From Cryptomeria japonica (taxonomy: Eukaryota; Streptophyta; Pinopsida; Cupressales; Cupressaceae), in the NCBI RefSeq assembly GCF_030272615.1, contig NC_081412.1:22722432-22786431 (forward strand): DNA of 64,000 bases, given 5' to 3'. Under the pieces are notes generated by a model, which saw only the letters and a list, made by a program, of their open reading frames with translations, ran no database searches and was not told the DNA's origin. A program made the translations under genes and the position numbers. Positions within the stretch are counted from its first letter, which is position 1. Each line of letters starts with the position of its first letter. Below, piece by piece: positions 22,827 to 34,731 of this stretch.

Positions 22827-25385
22827 TTATGCAAAGGATTGGACGAGAGGGATGGAAGGATGGAAAATATGCATTGGATAATGGATAGGGTATTGGAAGA
22901 ATTGGGCTTCAGTGGATGGAAATGAAGGCAAGATCGACATTGGCACACACCTTGAGAGGTGATGGACTGATGGAGGAAAGACATATTTTGGATATTGAGA
23001 TTTTGACGAAGGAAATGCTATGGATTTTGGGACATAAGGGCCCAAAACGGATGAAGAAGGTGGTGGAGAAATAGACTTGGAAGGTTTGGATGGAGGAATA
23101 GCAATTTTGGATGCCAAGTTTGATGTTTTTCTTTGTGCTTCAAGGAGCTTCTTAGGGATCCACATGGTTTTTGATTTTTCATGCTTTTGTGGTTCCTTGG
23201 AGTGCATTGCTTGCACAAGGGATTTAGGAACCCATATAGATCTTGACTTTGCTTTATTTTGCTCAGTGGGCCTTTGTGGCCTTTTGGATATTTCTTTTTC
23301 TTTATAGATCATATTGTTCTTTGTTTTGACATGTCGATTATATTGGACATGTTGATCCTTGAATACGTGTGGATTGCTAGACTTATGACTTTTATGCTTG
23401 TACTTGGCATTCAAATTGCTTGGAAGAGGGAATGAATGTCGGTGTGGATGGGAATGATATGGAGGCATGTGGTATGGATGGAAGGTTCTCCAAGATGTGT
23501 GCCTTTGCTGATGTTGCATAGGAGATGGAGGGATATAGGGACCTAGAATGGATGGAAGTGATGATGGGGAAGGTGGACATTTGGATTTTGACTTTGAAGG
23601 GATACCAACGCCTTGAGTGTGAGCTCTGTAGCCATGACCATTAGTATACTCTTTGATATGGATGAGTTCTTTCTCATGAATGTCTACTCCTTTGCCTTTA
23701 TGAATATCTTGACTTGTAGGAGACTCTTTTCTTTGGGAAGAAGACGCGAGTCCATTATGAGGTGGATATGATATGAGCGAAATAATGTGATCTTGAAGTG
23801 AATCGGATTGCACCAAAGTGGAAGAACCTATTATGCATGTCGAGGGTTCATGAACATCTTGCACTGACACGTTAGAATCATGAGGGGTATCAGGATCATG
23901 AGGGGGACTAGGAGTGTGTAGTGGACATGGCTCAATGACAGGCTCTTCAAGAGATAGAATGGGGGGAATAACGGGATCATCAAAAGAACTGAGACCTTGG
24001 AGTGGATATGCGGGATTAGGACGTGGAGATGGAGGGACAAGTGGATCTTGTGGAGGATCTGAAGGAATGATTTGATCTTGACAAGGAGGAAGATCATTGG
24101 AATCTTCTTTAAAGGTGCTTTGCTCTTGACTTTCAATGGGATCATCGGAAAGGATGGAAGGGATATCATGATCTTTCTCAGGAAGTGGAATGTCAATGGG
24201 ATTTGAAAGCACATTGTGTTCATGAAATGGAAGGGGATCATTTGGGATTGGATGGACTGGGATATCTTGATCTTGCTCAGGGAATGGAGTGTCTATAGGA
24301 CTTTGAATAGGATGGACAAGAATAGGGGAATCATCGTGAGTGTTTGGGAAGATGGAGTCCTGGTCAACAATTGGATGGGATAATAAGGTTTTAGGATCTT
24401 GATCTTGATCTTCTTTAGGACTCATTTCTTCATGTTCTAAATTATCCTCTTGACATGGGGTTGGACTTTGGATATGCATGGAGGATTTTGGCAAGGGGTT
24501 AATGCTTTGGCATGAAGGAAAGGCAATTCGAACATTTGTAAGATCAGACATTCCAATCGTAAAGCTTTCTTGTATCTTAGATTTGGATCCACTTTTTGGT
24601 ATTCGAGGAATCACTTCTTGTTGAGGGACACTTGTCATCAACATTTGTGTGGCCTTCATTTGATCTGGTGTTAAAGGTGTTGCATTAAACAATGGATTGT
24701 TTATTGTTTTGAATGTGGACTTTTGAGGAATAGTCACTGTCAATGCCTTTGAAGCACGTTTACTCATCAAGGTGGGTTGGGTTTCTTGTTGCACATGTTC
24801 TTCATTTGGATGCGGAGAGAAACCTAACAACTCACCGCCTTGTTGTTTTTGCACATTAATTTGCTTACTTGAGGAGGTCACATTACTCATCATGTCAAGA
24901 TATTTTTGTGGGAACCTCTTAAAGAGCTTATTCAAGAATTTATCCATCTTTTTTGTCAACTTTGGATCCTTAAGGTACATAACAACATCATCAGAGACAT
25001 CGAAATCGGATGAAGAGTCTGGTTGGACATTTGGATTTGTTTCTTGGTGAATGCCTTGATCTGAACCAAATCCTTGAGATAGAGTTGGTTCTTCATACAA
25101 TGTTTGTATTTCCTGTTGCAAGCTGGACTGATTCCAATCGAAAGGTGCATTTCCTCTTGGAGTTGGTGGAACACTCCCATGTCCTAGTTTCATAGGTACA
25201 AACACTGGTTCATATAATAGAGGTGGTCCAAGTGGAACCATTCCATATGGTGGTAGAGATGTGTTTAATGAACCTTCAACTTACACTGTTTGACTAGTTT
25301 GAAACTGCGAATTTACTATGTTATCCATGGATTGATACATTGATTCACTCATCTTCTTAGATCTTGATCTTATCTCAATAGGCAT
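22827..25385 (-). CDS. Long private ORF of the 12-kb element (about 850 codons, one stop)
   Basis: 804 codons are open from an ATG at 25241 to the stop at 22827. The same frame extends upstream to an ATG at 25385 (MPIEIRSRSKKMSESMYQSM), broken by a single TAA at 25283-25281 where CAA is the simplest ancestor, so the original product was probably about 852 residues. A short acidic/helical N-terminal part includes DVVMYLKDPKLTKKMDKFLN (about residues 85-110 of the 804). The middle is very rich in Pro, Asp, Ser and His, with internal repeats (PIDTPFPEQDQDIP and PIDIPLPEKDHDIP). The C-terminal part is basic, with paired motifs IWVPKSLVQA/MWIPKKLLEA and LGPYIPPSP/LGPYVPKS. I see no zinc knuckle, protease, RT or integrase. 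I do not recognise the protein. A gag-like or structural role is only a guess from its first position after the primer site. Confidence 0.65.
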
Positions 25386-27262
25386 GTCACTTATGCAAAT
25401 GCAATTTTTTTTGGAATTTTTCCAAGACAATATATGATATATAACTAAATGCGAACTAAATAGATGAAAATGCAATCTATGTTTTTGGTTGTTTTTGAAG
25501 ATTTTGACAAACTTTTGAATGCAAATCTAAGAGAGACCCTTAGGAAATTGGAATGATGTCTAGACCTCAAAGGACAAAAGGACTTAACAGACAAAGGACA
25601 AGATGACAATGTCTCCCCTATATGCTTGGATACTAAGCTAGGTTTGACGAAATGATATTGATGACAAAAAGGACAAAAGACTTGATGAGGTCTAGACTTC
25701 TTAACAATGACTTGGGGTTTATCAAAGATTTGGATTGCTTAAGTATGACAAGACCTAGGTTTTGAGACTATATGCGAAAGGATAATTAATATGTATATGA
25801 TCTTAATATGATATGATAATGACTTAGGTTTAATGAAGAGACTTGGGCTATGCAAATGCAAATGTATGACAATGTCAACCTAAGATGAAACCTAAGGTTT
25901 AATTATGAAATGATATTGCTCTTATGCAAGAGGACTCATGTAAATGGATGACTTTTATTGATATGCAAAAGAAGTATGACTTAGGTGAATCCTAACTTTG
26001 ATACTTGATAATGAACTTGCAAAATGCAAACTAGGATGAACCTAAATGCAAGTGACATAAGAGTTGAGACAAGTTTTTGACCAATGTTGGACAACCATGC
26101 TTGAAGTATGATCTTTGAATCTTGTTGAATGTTTGTTGGATGAATGTCTTTGGTGTTTGATCTTATGTTATATCAATGTGCTTGTTCTTGAAATGGTATT
26201 CAACTTTTGACAATCAAAGAATACAAGATGTTATAACTTAGACTCAAGACAATCATGCTCATTTCCACATTCCCTAGGGTAGGCAAAGACATTAGGTACT
26301 TGAGAGGTAGACTCATTATGGGATTCAAGGAGAATACATAGATGCTTGACCCCACAGGCTCCCCTCCACGGCACTCACTTCTTAGGGCAGCCAAGCATCA
26401 GTCCCCATGGAATCTCCCCATGGCGAACTTAGTATCTCTTCCAAGTATCCGAATTTGTCCTTCTCAAGCAACTAGAAGGGTTTTTGGCCTCTAAAAACAA
26501 GGTATGTAGTAAGGATTTCTGTTAAGCATTACTCCTTGATGTCATGCAAGCATGATTGAGACATTAAGCCCATCAAGATACCAACAAATGTAGTCACGCA
26601 AGCGCGATTTAGACCAAGAGGCCCTACTTAGATGTTGATATGAGAAAGAGTTTCAAGGGGCATCACTTCCCAAGTAACTACAATTCCCACGTAACACTTC
26701 CTTCAAAGCTTTCGCTCATCAGGTATTTGTTTATAGTGAGTTAGAATGCCCAGGAATTCTAGCCGTACTCACTTTGGGTCGTTCCCTTCTCACGATTATC
26801 ACTTGCTTGCTAAAGCAAAGTGGTCCGGAAGGCAGGCCCTCTAATGGAGACAAACAATCAACAAGACAAGCATGGTATTGAAGATCTGGATTTCTGATCA
26901 CCCTATAAAGGATGAGAGCATACTCTCCTACTCCAATGTCATACTTAGAAAACAAAGCAAACAAGGGTTCATTTCCAACCTATTTAAAAAAATCACTAAG
27001 TGCCTAATTAGAAAACTCAAACACACAATTTGGTTGTTTCTCCAAGGCAACCTGCAAAACACATGTCAGAAGTTTGATTTGTAGTCTTTGACCATCGAAT
27101 CTGCATAACACACGTTAGTAATTTGATTTTTAGTCTTTGTCATGCGTAAGCCAAGATCCTGCACAAATAATCAGTACCAAAATCCAAAACACAGAAAACA
27201 GAATGCAAAAACATCAAAAATTTCAAAGAAACTGCATTTTTTTACCCTCTGATCTGGACTTT
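25386..27262 (-). other. Long 5' untranslated region of the 12-kb element
   Basis: Nearly 1.9 kb between the sense ORF and the motif cluster, with no gene on either strand. It is rich in loosely repeated words such as GACTTAGG, ATGACAA and CCTAAG. Long untranslated leaders are usual in Tat/Ogre-type and large non-autonomous elements. Confidence 0.55.
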
Positions 27263-27375
27263 ACACAGGCGCAGAAGTCATGACACAGGCGCAAGTTGTC
27301 AAAAACAAGCACAGAATGTCTTGACACAGGCGCAAGACTCTTCAACACAGGTGCAAGATTCTTAACACAGGCGCA
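27263..27375. repeat. Cluster of ACACAGGCGCA motifs at the 5' inner end
   Basis: ACACAGGCGCA begins at 27263, 27283, 27324 and 27365, with variants at 27345 (ACACAGGTGCA) and about 27304 (AACAAGCACA). All point the same way and are spaced by multiples of about 20 bases. It is the same 11-mer as in the cluster at 19093-19201 next to the other LTR. Confidence 0.85.
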
Positions 27376-27480
27376 GAAGTGTCCAGAATACCCTGCATGG
27401 CCCTGTTTTTGAGTTTTTTGACCTGCAAATCAGCTTAGAAGCACTCCAAAACACAGTAAGATGGTTAGAAGGTTAGTATT

Positions 27481-27496
27481 CACGTCGGGTTCACCA
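27481..27496 (-). other. Primer binding site of the 12-kb element
   Basis: On the minus strand it reads TGGTGAACCCGACGTG, five bases beyond the 5' LTR. It starts with TGG as expected for pairing with a tRNA 3' CCA end. I could not assign the tRNA by eye. Confidence 0.75.
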
Positions 27497-27501
27497 GTTA
27501 A

Positions 27502-29013
27502 TGTGGGGTAGAAATTAGGATTCATCAAAATAAGATATATCAATCAAAACGTTAAACATGATAGCTCAATCAAAGAAATACTCATTGCAATGAACCTAAT
27601 TCTAAAGCACATTCAATGAAGGTATGAAAATGAAGCATTCAAAAGAAAACATTATGCAAACTAGATTCAAGATTGAATACTCCTTCCATGCGGCTCCATT
27701 GTTGTTCTTTCCTCTTCAATAATTTTGTGGATTTCACCTACAAGTGCTCACACAATTGAAAGCAAAAAGGCTCAAGAGTACTAGAAACGAAAGTTCGGTA
27801 AAAATTCGAGATTCATGAAGCGATTCAAGGGGTCAAGGATTCGAAGGTTCAAGATTCAAGGGATTTGATTGAAAAAACATCCAATTTATAGAGAAATTGG
27901 ATAAGTGACAAAATTGGCATGATGCAATTCAAATGGAAATTGCAAATCAATATGACAAATTATGACAAATTATGCACTTTCCATGCACAATTTGATTGAT
28001 TGACAATTTGATGACAAATTATGACACATTCTATGTCAAAATTGATTGATTGTCAATTATGACAATTTATGACAAATTGAAATGCCATTCCCATGGAATT
28101 AGGAGATGAAATAGGAGGGAAAAGAAATTAGAAATTTGAAAAATAGGAAATTGAAATTGATGACAAATTAGGAAATTGGAAATTGAAAGAAATTAGAAAT
28201 TAGGATTTAGTGAATCAATTAATAATTTTTCATTTATTAATCAATTCACAAAAAGGAATAACTAGCCAATTAAATAGAGATTTAATTGTAATGAGAAGAC
28301 TTAGGATTAAATAAATAAATTATTTAATTCCTAAAGGAAGAAATGACAAATTAGGTTAAATGATTGAATCATAAAACCCTAGAAGACGAATTAGAAATGC
28401 GAAAATGACAATTAGGTCTTGATTGAAGATAATTAATATCATGACTTGATTTTGATAAATGACCAATGCGATAAATGATTTGATTGAGAAATACGCCAAT
28501 TGACATGATTTGATCCAAATTGACACAATTGAGACAGATAATGATTGATAGTGAAATGATGACAAATCGGTTGCAAAATGACAAAATCGACAAGAGGACA
28601 AGAATCGACAACAAAATGGATTGCAAGATGACAAGATCGAACATGACAACGGTCGATGACAAATCGATCGTAAAATGACAAGATTAAAGGATTGATGATA
28701 AATCGACAAGATTGATAAGAGGACTAAACCCTAATTAGGATTAACGATGTCCAAAATGATGACAAATGAATACGCACATTGATGCGACAGAGTAAAATTG
28801 ATCAAAATCATGACTGGATAATGTTGTCGACAAGACCAAATTCGAAGACGAGATGATTGAAGAATGTAGAAGAATGACTCAATGTTTGCAAATGATAAAG
28901 ACCAAGTGCGTGACATAGGAGAAATGTTAATGCGACGCAAAAACCTAAAATGAGGCAATGCACAAATGTTAAAGTATGACTTCGCAAGCGTTGACCATTT
29001 TTGGGTGTCTACA
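27502..29013 (-). repeat. 5' LTR of the 12-kb element
   Basis: Paired with 17034-18546. Its inner terminus reads TGTGGGGTAG on the plus strand where the other LTR reads TGTAGCATCG, although the rest is almost identical. The outer end TCTACA is followed by the target duplication AAGGT. A solo LTR of the same family lies at 44309-45647. Confidence 0.93.
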
Positions 29014-29018
29014 AAGGT

Positions 29019-29464
29019 AACTATCAATATTCTCATCTTCAAACATCCTTAGAGTCTCAAATTTATACTTTATATTCCACATTTTGACTTGCTTGATCTT
29101 TTGATCTCCTTCATAAATGATTCCTAACTTCTCTCAAAATTCTTTTGCATTCTTGAGGGACATGACCTTGAAGAGCACATAATCACTCAAACCATTGATA
29201 AGTGTGTTTCTTGTCTTGGCATTGTTTTCATGCAACTTGAACTCATATGGAGTGGAAGGACCAACAAATGGAGGAGTATAACAATTGTTAACAACTTCCC
29301 ATGCTCCAAACAATATAGAATCCAAATAATATTTCATCATCTCCTTCCAAAAGGAATAATTTGAACAATCAAACTTTTATACTTTGCGACCTGTATCTTG
29401 CACCATTCTAGACCTTCCTCAATTGGTTAAACGTATCTTAGAGGAACCTTGCTCAAATGCTAAT
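29019..29464 (-). pseudogene. Copia element A: N-terminal half of gag and primer site
   Basis: Minus-strand copia gag start matching that of element B: YYLDSILFGAWEVVNN then GPSTPYEFKLHENNAKTRN and LINGLSDYVLFKVMSLKNAK. Upstream of it, next to the LTR at 29465, lies a decayed Met-tRNA primer site (TAGCATTTGAGC where TGGTATCAGAGC is expected). This is the other half of the gag at 16501-17033, split by the 12-kb insertion. Confidence 0.85.
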
Positions 29465-31024
29465 TGTTGAACACACCACAAGACAAAGAGGGGAGGTGAA
29501 TCATCTTGAGAAAATCCTTAAACTTTCTTCTATGAAAAACGCATATCAGTTATGTTTAATAAACTAAGCACTAATGAAAGATGAAACAACAAACACCAGA
29601 CATATGAACACTAGATTTTTACGTGGAAAACCCAATATGGGAAAACCATGGTGAGAAATAAACTCGCTATATGAATAATTGAATACAATGTTTTAGGCTC
29701 AAGGCCAAGGAATTTCTTCGTTCTTGATTTGCAATTGTAGGGTAAGGCACACAACTTTAGGGCAAGATATGATAGACTTGCAAGCTGAGAGGCATGATTC
29801 GAGGGCAAGATGGATATTTGCACAAGTTGCCAAAATAACTCACTACTTTTTGGAAGGTATACAGAAATGATGTATTGAAATGAAAAAGATGTGTTGATCA
29901 TGAAATAGTCCTTGAACTTCTTATTCAAGCAACCAATATCATGCCAAACATAACTCACATTTGTTGCCTCAGAACTCTGTCACATTAAAAGACATGATCA
30001 TCAAAGCTCATCACAAACTAATATTCACACTTTTCTTCCAACATATGTTTCAATAATGCTCTCAATCAATCCACACCACAATTCATACATCTGCACATCT
30101 ATTTATATCACCTTATTCACAAAAAATCTAAATTAGTTTGGCCACAAATAGAATAAACATAGTTTACACCCACCATGGCCAACTGCACTAAATCTAGTCC
30201 ACTCTAGGAGATAAAGAGGATCTGAGTACATCACAACATGTCTTCTTGACTCTATTCCAATGAACCACACAGAACAACACATCCTCCAAAGTTGACATCA
30301 AATGAAACATGTAGATAAAGAGTAAAGTACATTAACCAAACAAATAAAAAATAACATCCAATGCAAATTACTTAATGCGAATCTTCACATGCCATGGTAA
30401 GACCCATAACAACACCTTAACTCTATCTCCAAAGCATATCCAAACCAAATGAGTATGATCTAAATAAGATGAACCAACTAAGTCAATGAGAGGCCAACAT
30501 ATATGATAGCACCAAACAACATAACAACATAACTTCACTTGTAAAGCAAACAAACACTTGAATTTTGAACTAGAGCACCGCATAAGCAATATGAACATGC
30601 CCTCTAAGACACAACACTTGAATCGACACAATAGAGCAATGTTGAACATTCTCCATGACAACTTTGACAAACTTCATTGTCAAGGAATTGCAACAACTAA
30701 CTTCAATACCTCAATTATTGAGGACTTAAAAACATAATAGTGCAACATCCACATAACTTAGATATTAAGTCCAAAAATTTAATTTATTGCATTCAAAAGT
30801 GGAGGAATGTGGAGCATTCTCCCATAAAGAATTTAGATACTCTTTGTTGCATATTTTAGCTTCCACTACTACCACCTTCCAGAAACACTGCATTATCACT
30901 TAGTATCATAACTAGAAACCATAACAACATATGAACATCCATGTCAATGCCTTTACAAGTCAGACAAAAATACACACATATCATTTTTGACATTAATGAC
31001 AACATTGAATGTACACTAGTAGCA
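29465..31024 (-). repeat. Copia LTR shared by elements A and B
   Basis: 1,560 bp from TGTTGAACACACC to AGTAGCA, aligning along its length with the LTR at 41512-43080 (1,569 bp). On its left is the primer site and gag start of A. On its right, in minus orientation, are a decayed polypurine tract (TATACCCATTTG on the plus strand, against TCTCCCCCTTTG in C) and the RNase H end of B. It therefore serves both as the 5' LTR of A and as the 3' LTR of B. Minus-strand open stretches of 93-115 codons inside it show no domains. Confidence 0.82.
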
Positions 31025-32137
31025 ATATACCCATTTGTCATTGATGGAAACACTTGTACCACCAACCACCAGTAAGAAATTGACTCTCCAACTATAAACC
31101 TCCCCTCCTTTGACATTAAGGACAAATGAGACCACACAACAATTTGGACAACTCTCTAAACAATTTTCTAGGCCCTTTCAAGTATAGATATGATATCTGC
31201 AACACTCCCCTTGCTAGGAATATTTCTCTTTTGCAACATTCTTTTTACAATTCTTATAACACTAAGAGTAGTCACTACATCAATCCAAGAGACAAAAGAT
31301 AGACTTTCAATCTCCCCCTAGAAAGATGCACCACTTCTATGCATCTAGTTTGACGTAGGAGGTGCAATAACCCCTTAATTTTGTTAGAGATAATCAAAGG
31401 TGTCCTTTGATAGTAACCTGGTTAAAATAATTTATAATCTAATCCTTTGTAGGCACATATTCCAATCTGACATCCTTCTCCCAACTTTCTCTCTTAAAAA
31501 TTATATAGGATCAAAATGTGTTTAGTCCTTGAATGTATCACTAGATTCTTTGAAATGTTAATTGTACTTTTATTATCAAACATAATAGAAACTGCCTCAT
31601 CATACATAATACCTTGATATCTTTGAGAGTTTACTTCATCAACATTACTTGAGTGCAACAGGTAGTTGTTGCAATATAATTATCTTTTGTTATAGATAAT
31701 GACATTGAATCATGCTTCTTGCTCAACCAAGAGACCAACCTATCTCCTAAAAAAAATGAACCACCACTTATATTTTTTCAATCATCAACACATTCAACCC
31801 AATCAATGTTTGTGCAAGCTTTCATAGAGAAATAATTCTTCTTCTTATTTCACAAACCCAAATTTAGAGTCCCTTTCAAATATTTGAATATCTTTTTCAT
31901 TGCTTTATCATGAGACTACTTCGGATTAGCTTGATATTTGCCAATCAAACAAATTGCATGCATAATATCTGATCTTGAAGCAGTCAAATACAACAATCCA
32001 CCAATCATAGGTCTATAAATTTTTTGACCCACTTTCAGAAATTCATCATCATTGCTTAAATGATGACCAATGACCATGGGGGTTACAACTAGCTTATAAT
32101 CCTTCATACCAAACTTCTTCAACATATCCTTGATGTT
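31025..32137 (-). pseudogene. Copia element B: RT end, RNase H and 3' region
   Basis: Minus strand. The RT tail is at 32137-31916 (IKDMLKKFGMKDYKLVVTPM, YRPMIGGLLYLTASRSDIMH). RNase H is at 31900-31330, with stops and shifts (INISKNLVIHSRTKHI type). A short 3' region with purine tracts runs down to the LTR at 31024. The RT is interrupted at 32138-32142 by element H and continues at 38976. Confidence 0.85.
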
Positions 32138-32142
32138 ACTTA

Positions 32143-33100
32143 TATTGGCAATTGACACTCATCTGATGGCTGACTATTGGTTTAGGGTTGTCATTGATGG
32201 CAACTCTTCATGAAAATTCAATCCGGTGATCATAATTCTTCATATCTGGAAGAAGGTGTTAACCAATAGCTGCTTAATTGGTATTTCTGGAAGAACAAAG
32301 ATTTTTTGGGTCGAAAAGCTTTTCGGTGATTTTGGTGTATTGAATCATGTTTGGGGTGATTGGGTTGATATAGAAACATCATGTTATTATTGTTTTGGTG
32401 ATGCACATTTATCCTTTGTGATCCAGTCAAGCAGACATAACAATACATGTTACACTAGCAGGTTGACATGATAAATGATCTATTTTTTTATTATCAGTAT
32501 ATAAGTTTGGTGTGGATGATCTTTTTGGTGAATGATGCGATTGTATGTGAGCGAGAGGTGATTGAGAATACATTTTGGCATAGTTTCACATGCACACTCA
32601 TGATCCGATAGCTGACTGGGACAAAGAACAGGGCAGAACAGGGCAGAACAGAGAAGGTGCTCCAGTCAGTGTATTTAGCACTTAATTGGAACTCATCCAA
32701 GCATTGTAGATGCTATTTCATAGTTCATACACTGTAATTCATCACTATAACTGATTAGTAAGTCAGTGAGACTTCCCTGAGGGTTGTAGCCTTTCCAGTT
32801 ATTGTAATTGAGCAGTGAGCTCTAGGCAGTGTGCCTGAATGCCTGTGCATTCCCATATTGTAATATTGTTTTTCTACTGGCCATAGTGGAATAATATTAT
32901 GGGTTCAAATCCTACCATGGTTTTTCCCATTTGGGTTTCTACATAAAAATACCAGTGTTATGATCTTGTGGTTGTTTGTTTTATATTTCTACATTTCAGT
33001 TTCATATATTTGATTCCAGTGGTTTAAAGTTAAGATTGAAAATCTGATAACCGGTAGATCATGAATGCACCCCTCCTCTTAGTGATCCTCGATTCCAACA
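32143..33100 (+). repeat. 5' LTR of element H
   Basis: 958 bp ending GATTCCAACA. It carries the ACCATGGTTTTTCCCATTTG and CACCCCTCCTCTTAG blocks typical of the U5 side of plant copia LTRs. From position 32267 onward it aligns with 38162-38970; the first 124 bases have no counterpart in the 3' copy. Confidence 0.88.
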
Positions 33101-33102
33101 AT

Positions 33103-33115
33103 TGGTATTAGAGCC
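33103..33115 (+). other. Met-tRNA primer binding site of element H
   Basis: TGGTATTAGAGCC two bases after the LTR end. The usual copia site is TGGTATCAGAGC, complementary to initiator Met-tRNA, so one base has changed (C to T). Confidence 0.85.
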
Positions 33116-33171
33116 TAGGTCCTCTAAGGAAGCTTAACCGCTTGAAGAAGGTCCAGGAGATTGATTCAATG

Positions 33172-34329
33172 GATTTTGATTTTCAGAGACAACTCAGTGT
33201 GGCACTTGAGGATCTTGATGCATCTAGAAATGAGATCTGTACCTTGAAGAAAAACCTGAACGTTATTGATGATTTCATTAATGACTTGAAGGATCAAGTG
33301 AGAACTTCAAGAGACAAGAGGAAATAATTGATGGACAAGTTGAACGAGAAAGAAGATCAGATCATGGAATATCGGGGTAAAGTTGATGAAGTTAACAAGC
33401 TTGAAAGAGAGAATGTTGCTTTGAAGAATGAGATGCAATCCATTGTGATGAGGTTGACTAAGGAGATTGAGGACTGAAAGAAGAATGAAGAGAATCTGGC
33501 ACAATCATTGAAGGAAAGAGCAAATGAATTCTTCAGGCTTACCTATGAGAATGATCAGTTGAAACTTGAGTTGGCACAGTCAAGGAATAATGGTTAAGAA
33601 CTTGAAAGACAGGTTGCTACCTTAAGGGATGAACTTTCTACTGTTAATGAATACAAAGAAAAATTCAAAGCTAGCTTAACAAGGCTTGATGAGATGTTGG
33701 AGAGTCAGAGACATGGAAAGGATATGCGAGGACTTGGATTTGAGAAAGGTGAATCCTCCAGATCTGGACAAGGCAGTGCAAAACCTGATCAGAAGAAGAG
33801 CAATAATCCTCCGGTAAGACAACCCAATGCTCATAAATTCAATGGTAGATGCTTTACTTGCAATAAATTCGGTCATATGGTGAATCAATGCATAAGTAAG
33901 GTGAACAATGGAATGAACAACATGAACAATGTTCCTACCTTTACTGATCAATGCTTCATATGCAATAATTTTGATCACAAGTCAAATATGTGTAGAGTGG
34001 TAATGAATAACTTCCAGAACAAAAGGTGCTATGCTTGTGGGATGTTTGGACATATCTCTAACCAGTGCAGGATGAGACCAAATCAGATGAACTTTAGACC
34101 TATGAAAAATAATGTTTGTCGTGCATGCAACAAAACTGGTCACATTGCTATTTACTGCAGAAGTAAGAACAATGCTCCGATAGACAAAAGCAAATTAGAT
34201 GAGAAGGGAAAAGCGAAGGTAGAAGAGATCAGAGACAAACATGAGAAGACGTGGGTTAGAAAAGATGAATCTAAAGTAGAAAATGGATTTCCACTTGAAT
34301 CCGGTGCAAGATCTTCATCCGGTAACTAG
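33172..34329 (+). pseudogene. Element H gag: coiled coil and four CCHC zinc knuckles
   Basis: One frame of about 386 codons with three in-frame stops (near 33325, 33476 and 33596). The first 180 residues are a long heptad-like, Glu/Lys/Leu-rich coiled coil (for example KLERENVALKNEMQSIVMRL). Then come four C-x2-C-x4-H-x4-C knuckles: CFTCNKFGHMVNQC, CFICNNFDHKSNMC, CYACGMFGHISNQC and CRACNKTGHIAIYC. The tail is charged and Lys/Glu-rich. The usual N-terminal copia gag domain (UBN2 type) is absent: coding starts about 70 bases after the primer site. Most gags carry one or two knuckles, so four is unusual. All four keep their metal ligands, although the frame is now broken. Confidence 0.82.
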
Positions 34330-34731
34330 GGCTTTATGCCTTAGGGGGAACTCTTCATGCAAATTCTAAGAACCCCCTCTTCAGTGATCTGTAATCAATT
34401 CCAAAATGTTGCAGAAGGCTTAGATCAAATTTGCAGATGTTATCCAGAAGTTTCAAAAAGGATTTGATGCTTTGTTATGCGACTTCATGAAACTCATGGT
34501 AACCGATTGCATTTATTACAGTAAAAAATTAGGTTTTCAAAGGATAAAAGTGCATTTCAAAGTTTCATTTGTCACAATGCGATCAAGCAAATAGTGCAAA
34601 GAAAAAAAGAAAAGTGATTTGGCGATTTCAATAGCAATTTCAGTGATCTTAAAGAAAATTTCAGCGCCCGGTTGCAAATCAAGGTGTTTATATTTTCAGG
34701 CTTTCAGTTTTTGCAAACCCTAGCATTTGAA
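34330..34731 (+). other. Spacer between the two ORFs of element H
   Basis: About 400 bp without coding potential. CCG|GTAACT at the end of gag and a pyrimidine-rich TATTTTCAG|G near 34700 could be a splice donor and acceptor, but the joined frame stops soon, so splicing is not supported. Confidence 0.35.

Larger units (their letters stand above)
17034..29013 (-). mobile_element. 12-kb non-autonomous gypsy-type LTR retrotransposon
   Basis: A complete element of 11,980 bp in minus orientation, with LTRs 17034-18546 and 27502-29013 and target duplication AAGGT (17029-17033 and 29014-29018) inside the gag of copia A. The LTRs differ by only a handful of bases, apart from the last nine positions, so insertion is recent compared with everything around it. 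The LTR start on the minus strand, TGTAGACACCC, preceded by the purine tract AAAGAGGGGCAAAA, is typical of Tat/Ogre-like gypsy elements. It has no gag zinc knuckle, protease, RT, RNase H or integrase, so it must rely on another element's proteins. It does carry a long sense ORF (22827-25385), an antisense plant mobile domain ORF (19357-20171), a minisatellite and two clusters of a short repeat. Confidence 0.93.

Noticed and set aside
22827-25385. The 804-codon ORF as a host gene
   Set aside because: It lies wholly between the LTRs of a dated insertion, in the element's sense direction and first after the primer site, so it belongs to the element.
32895-32945. GGGTTCAAATCCTACC as a tRNA T-arm
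   Set aside because: It is part of the standard copia LTR block around ACCATGGTTTTTCCC and has no cloverleaf around it.
34320-34705. Intron joining gag and ORF2 of element H
   Set aside because: Donor and acceptor look fair, but the spliced frame meets a stop within a few codons, before the ATG of ORF2.
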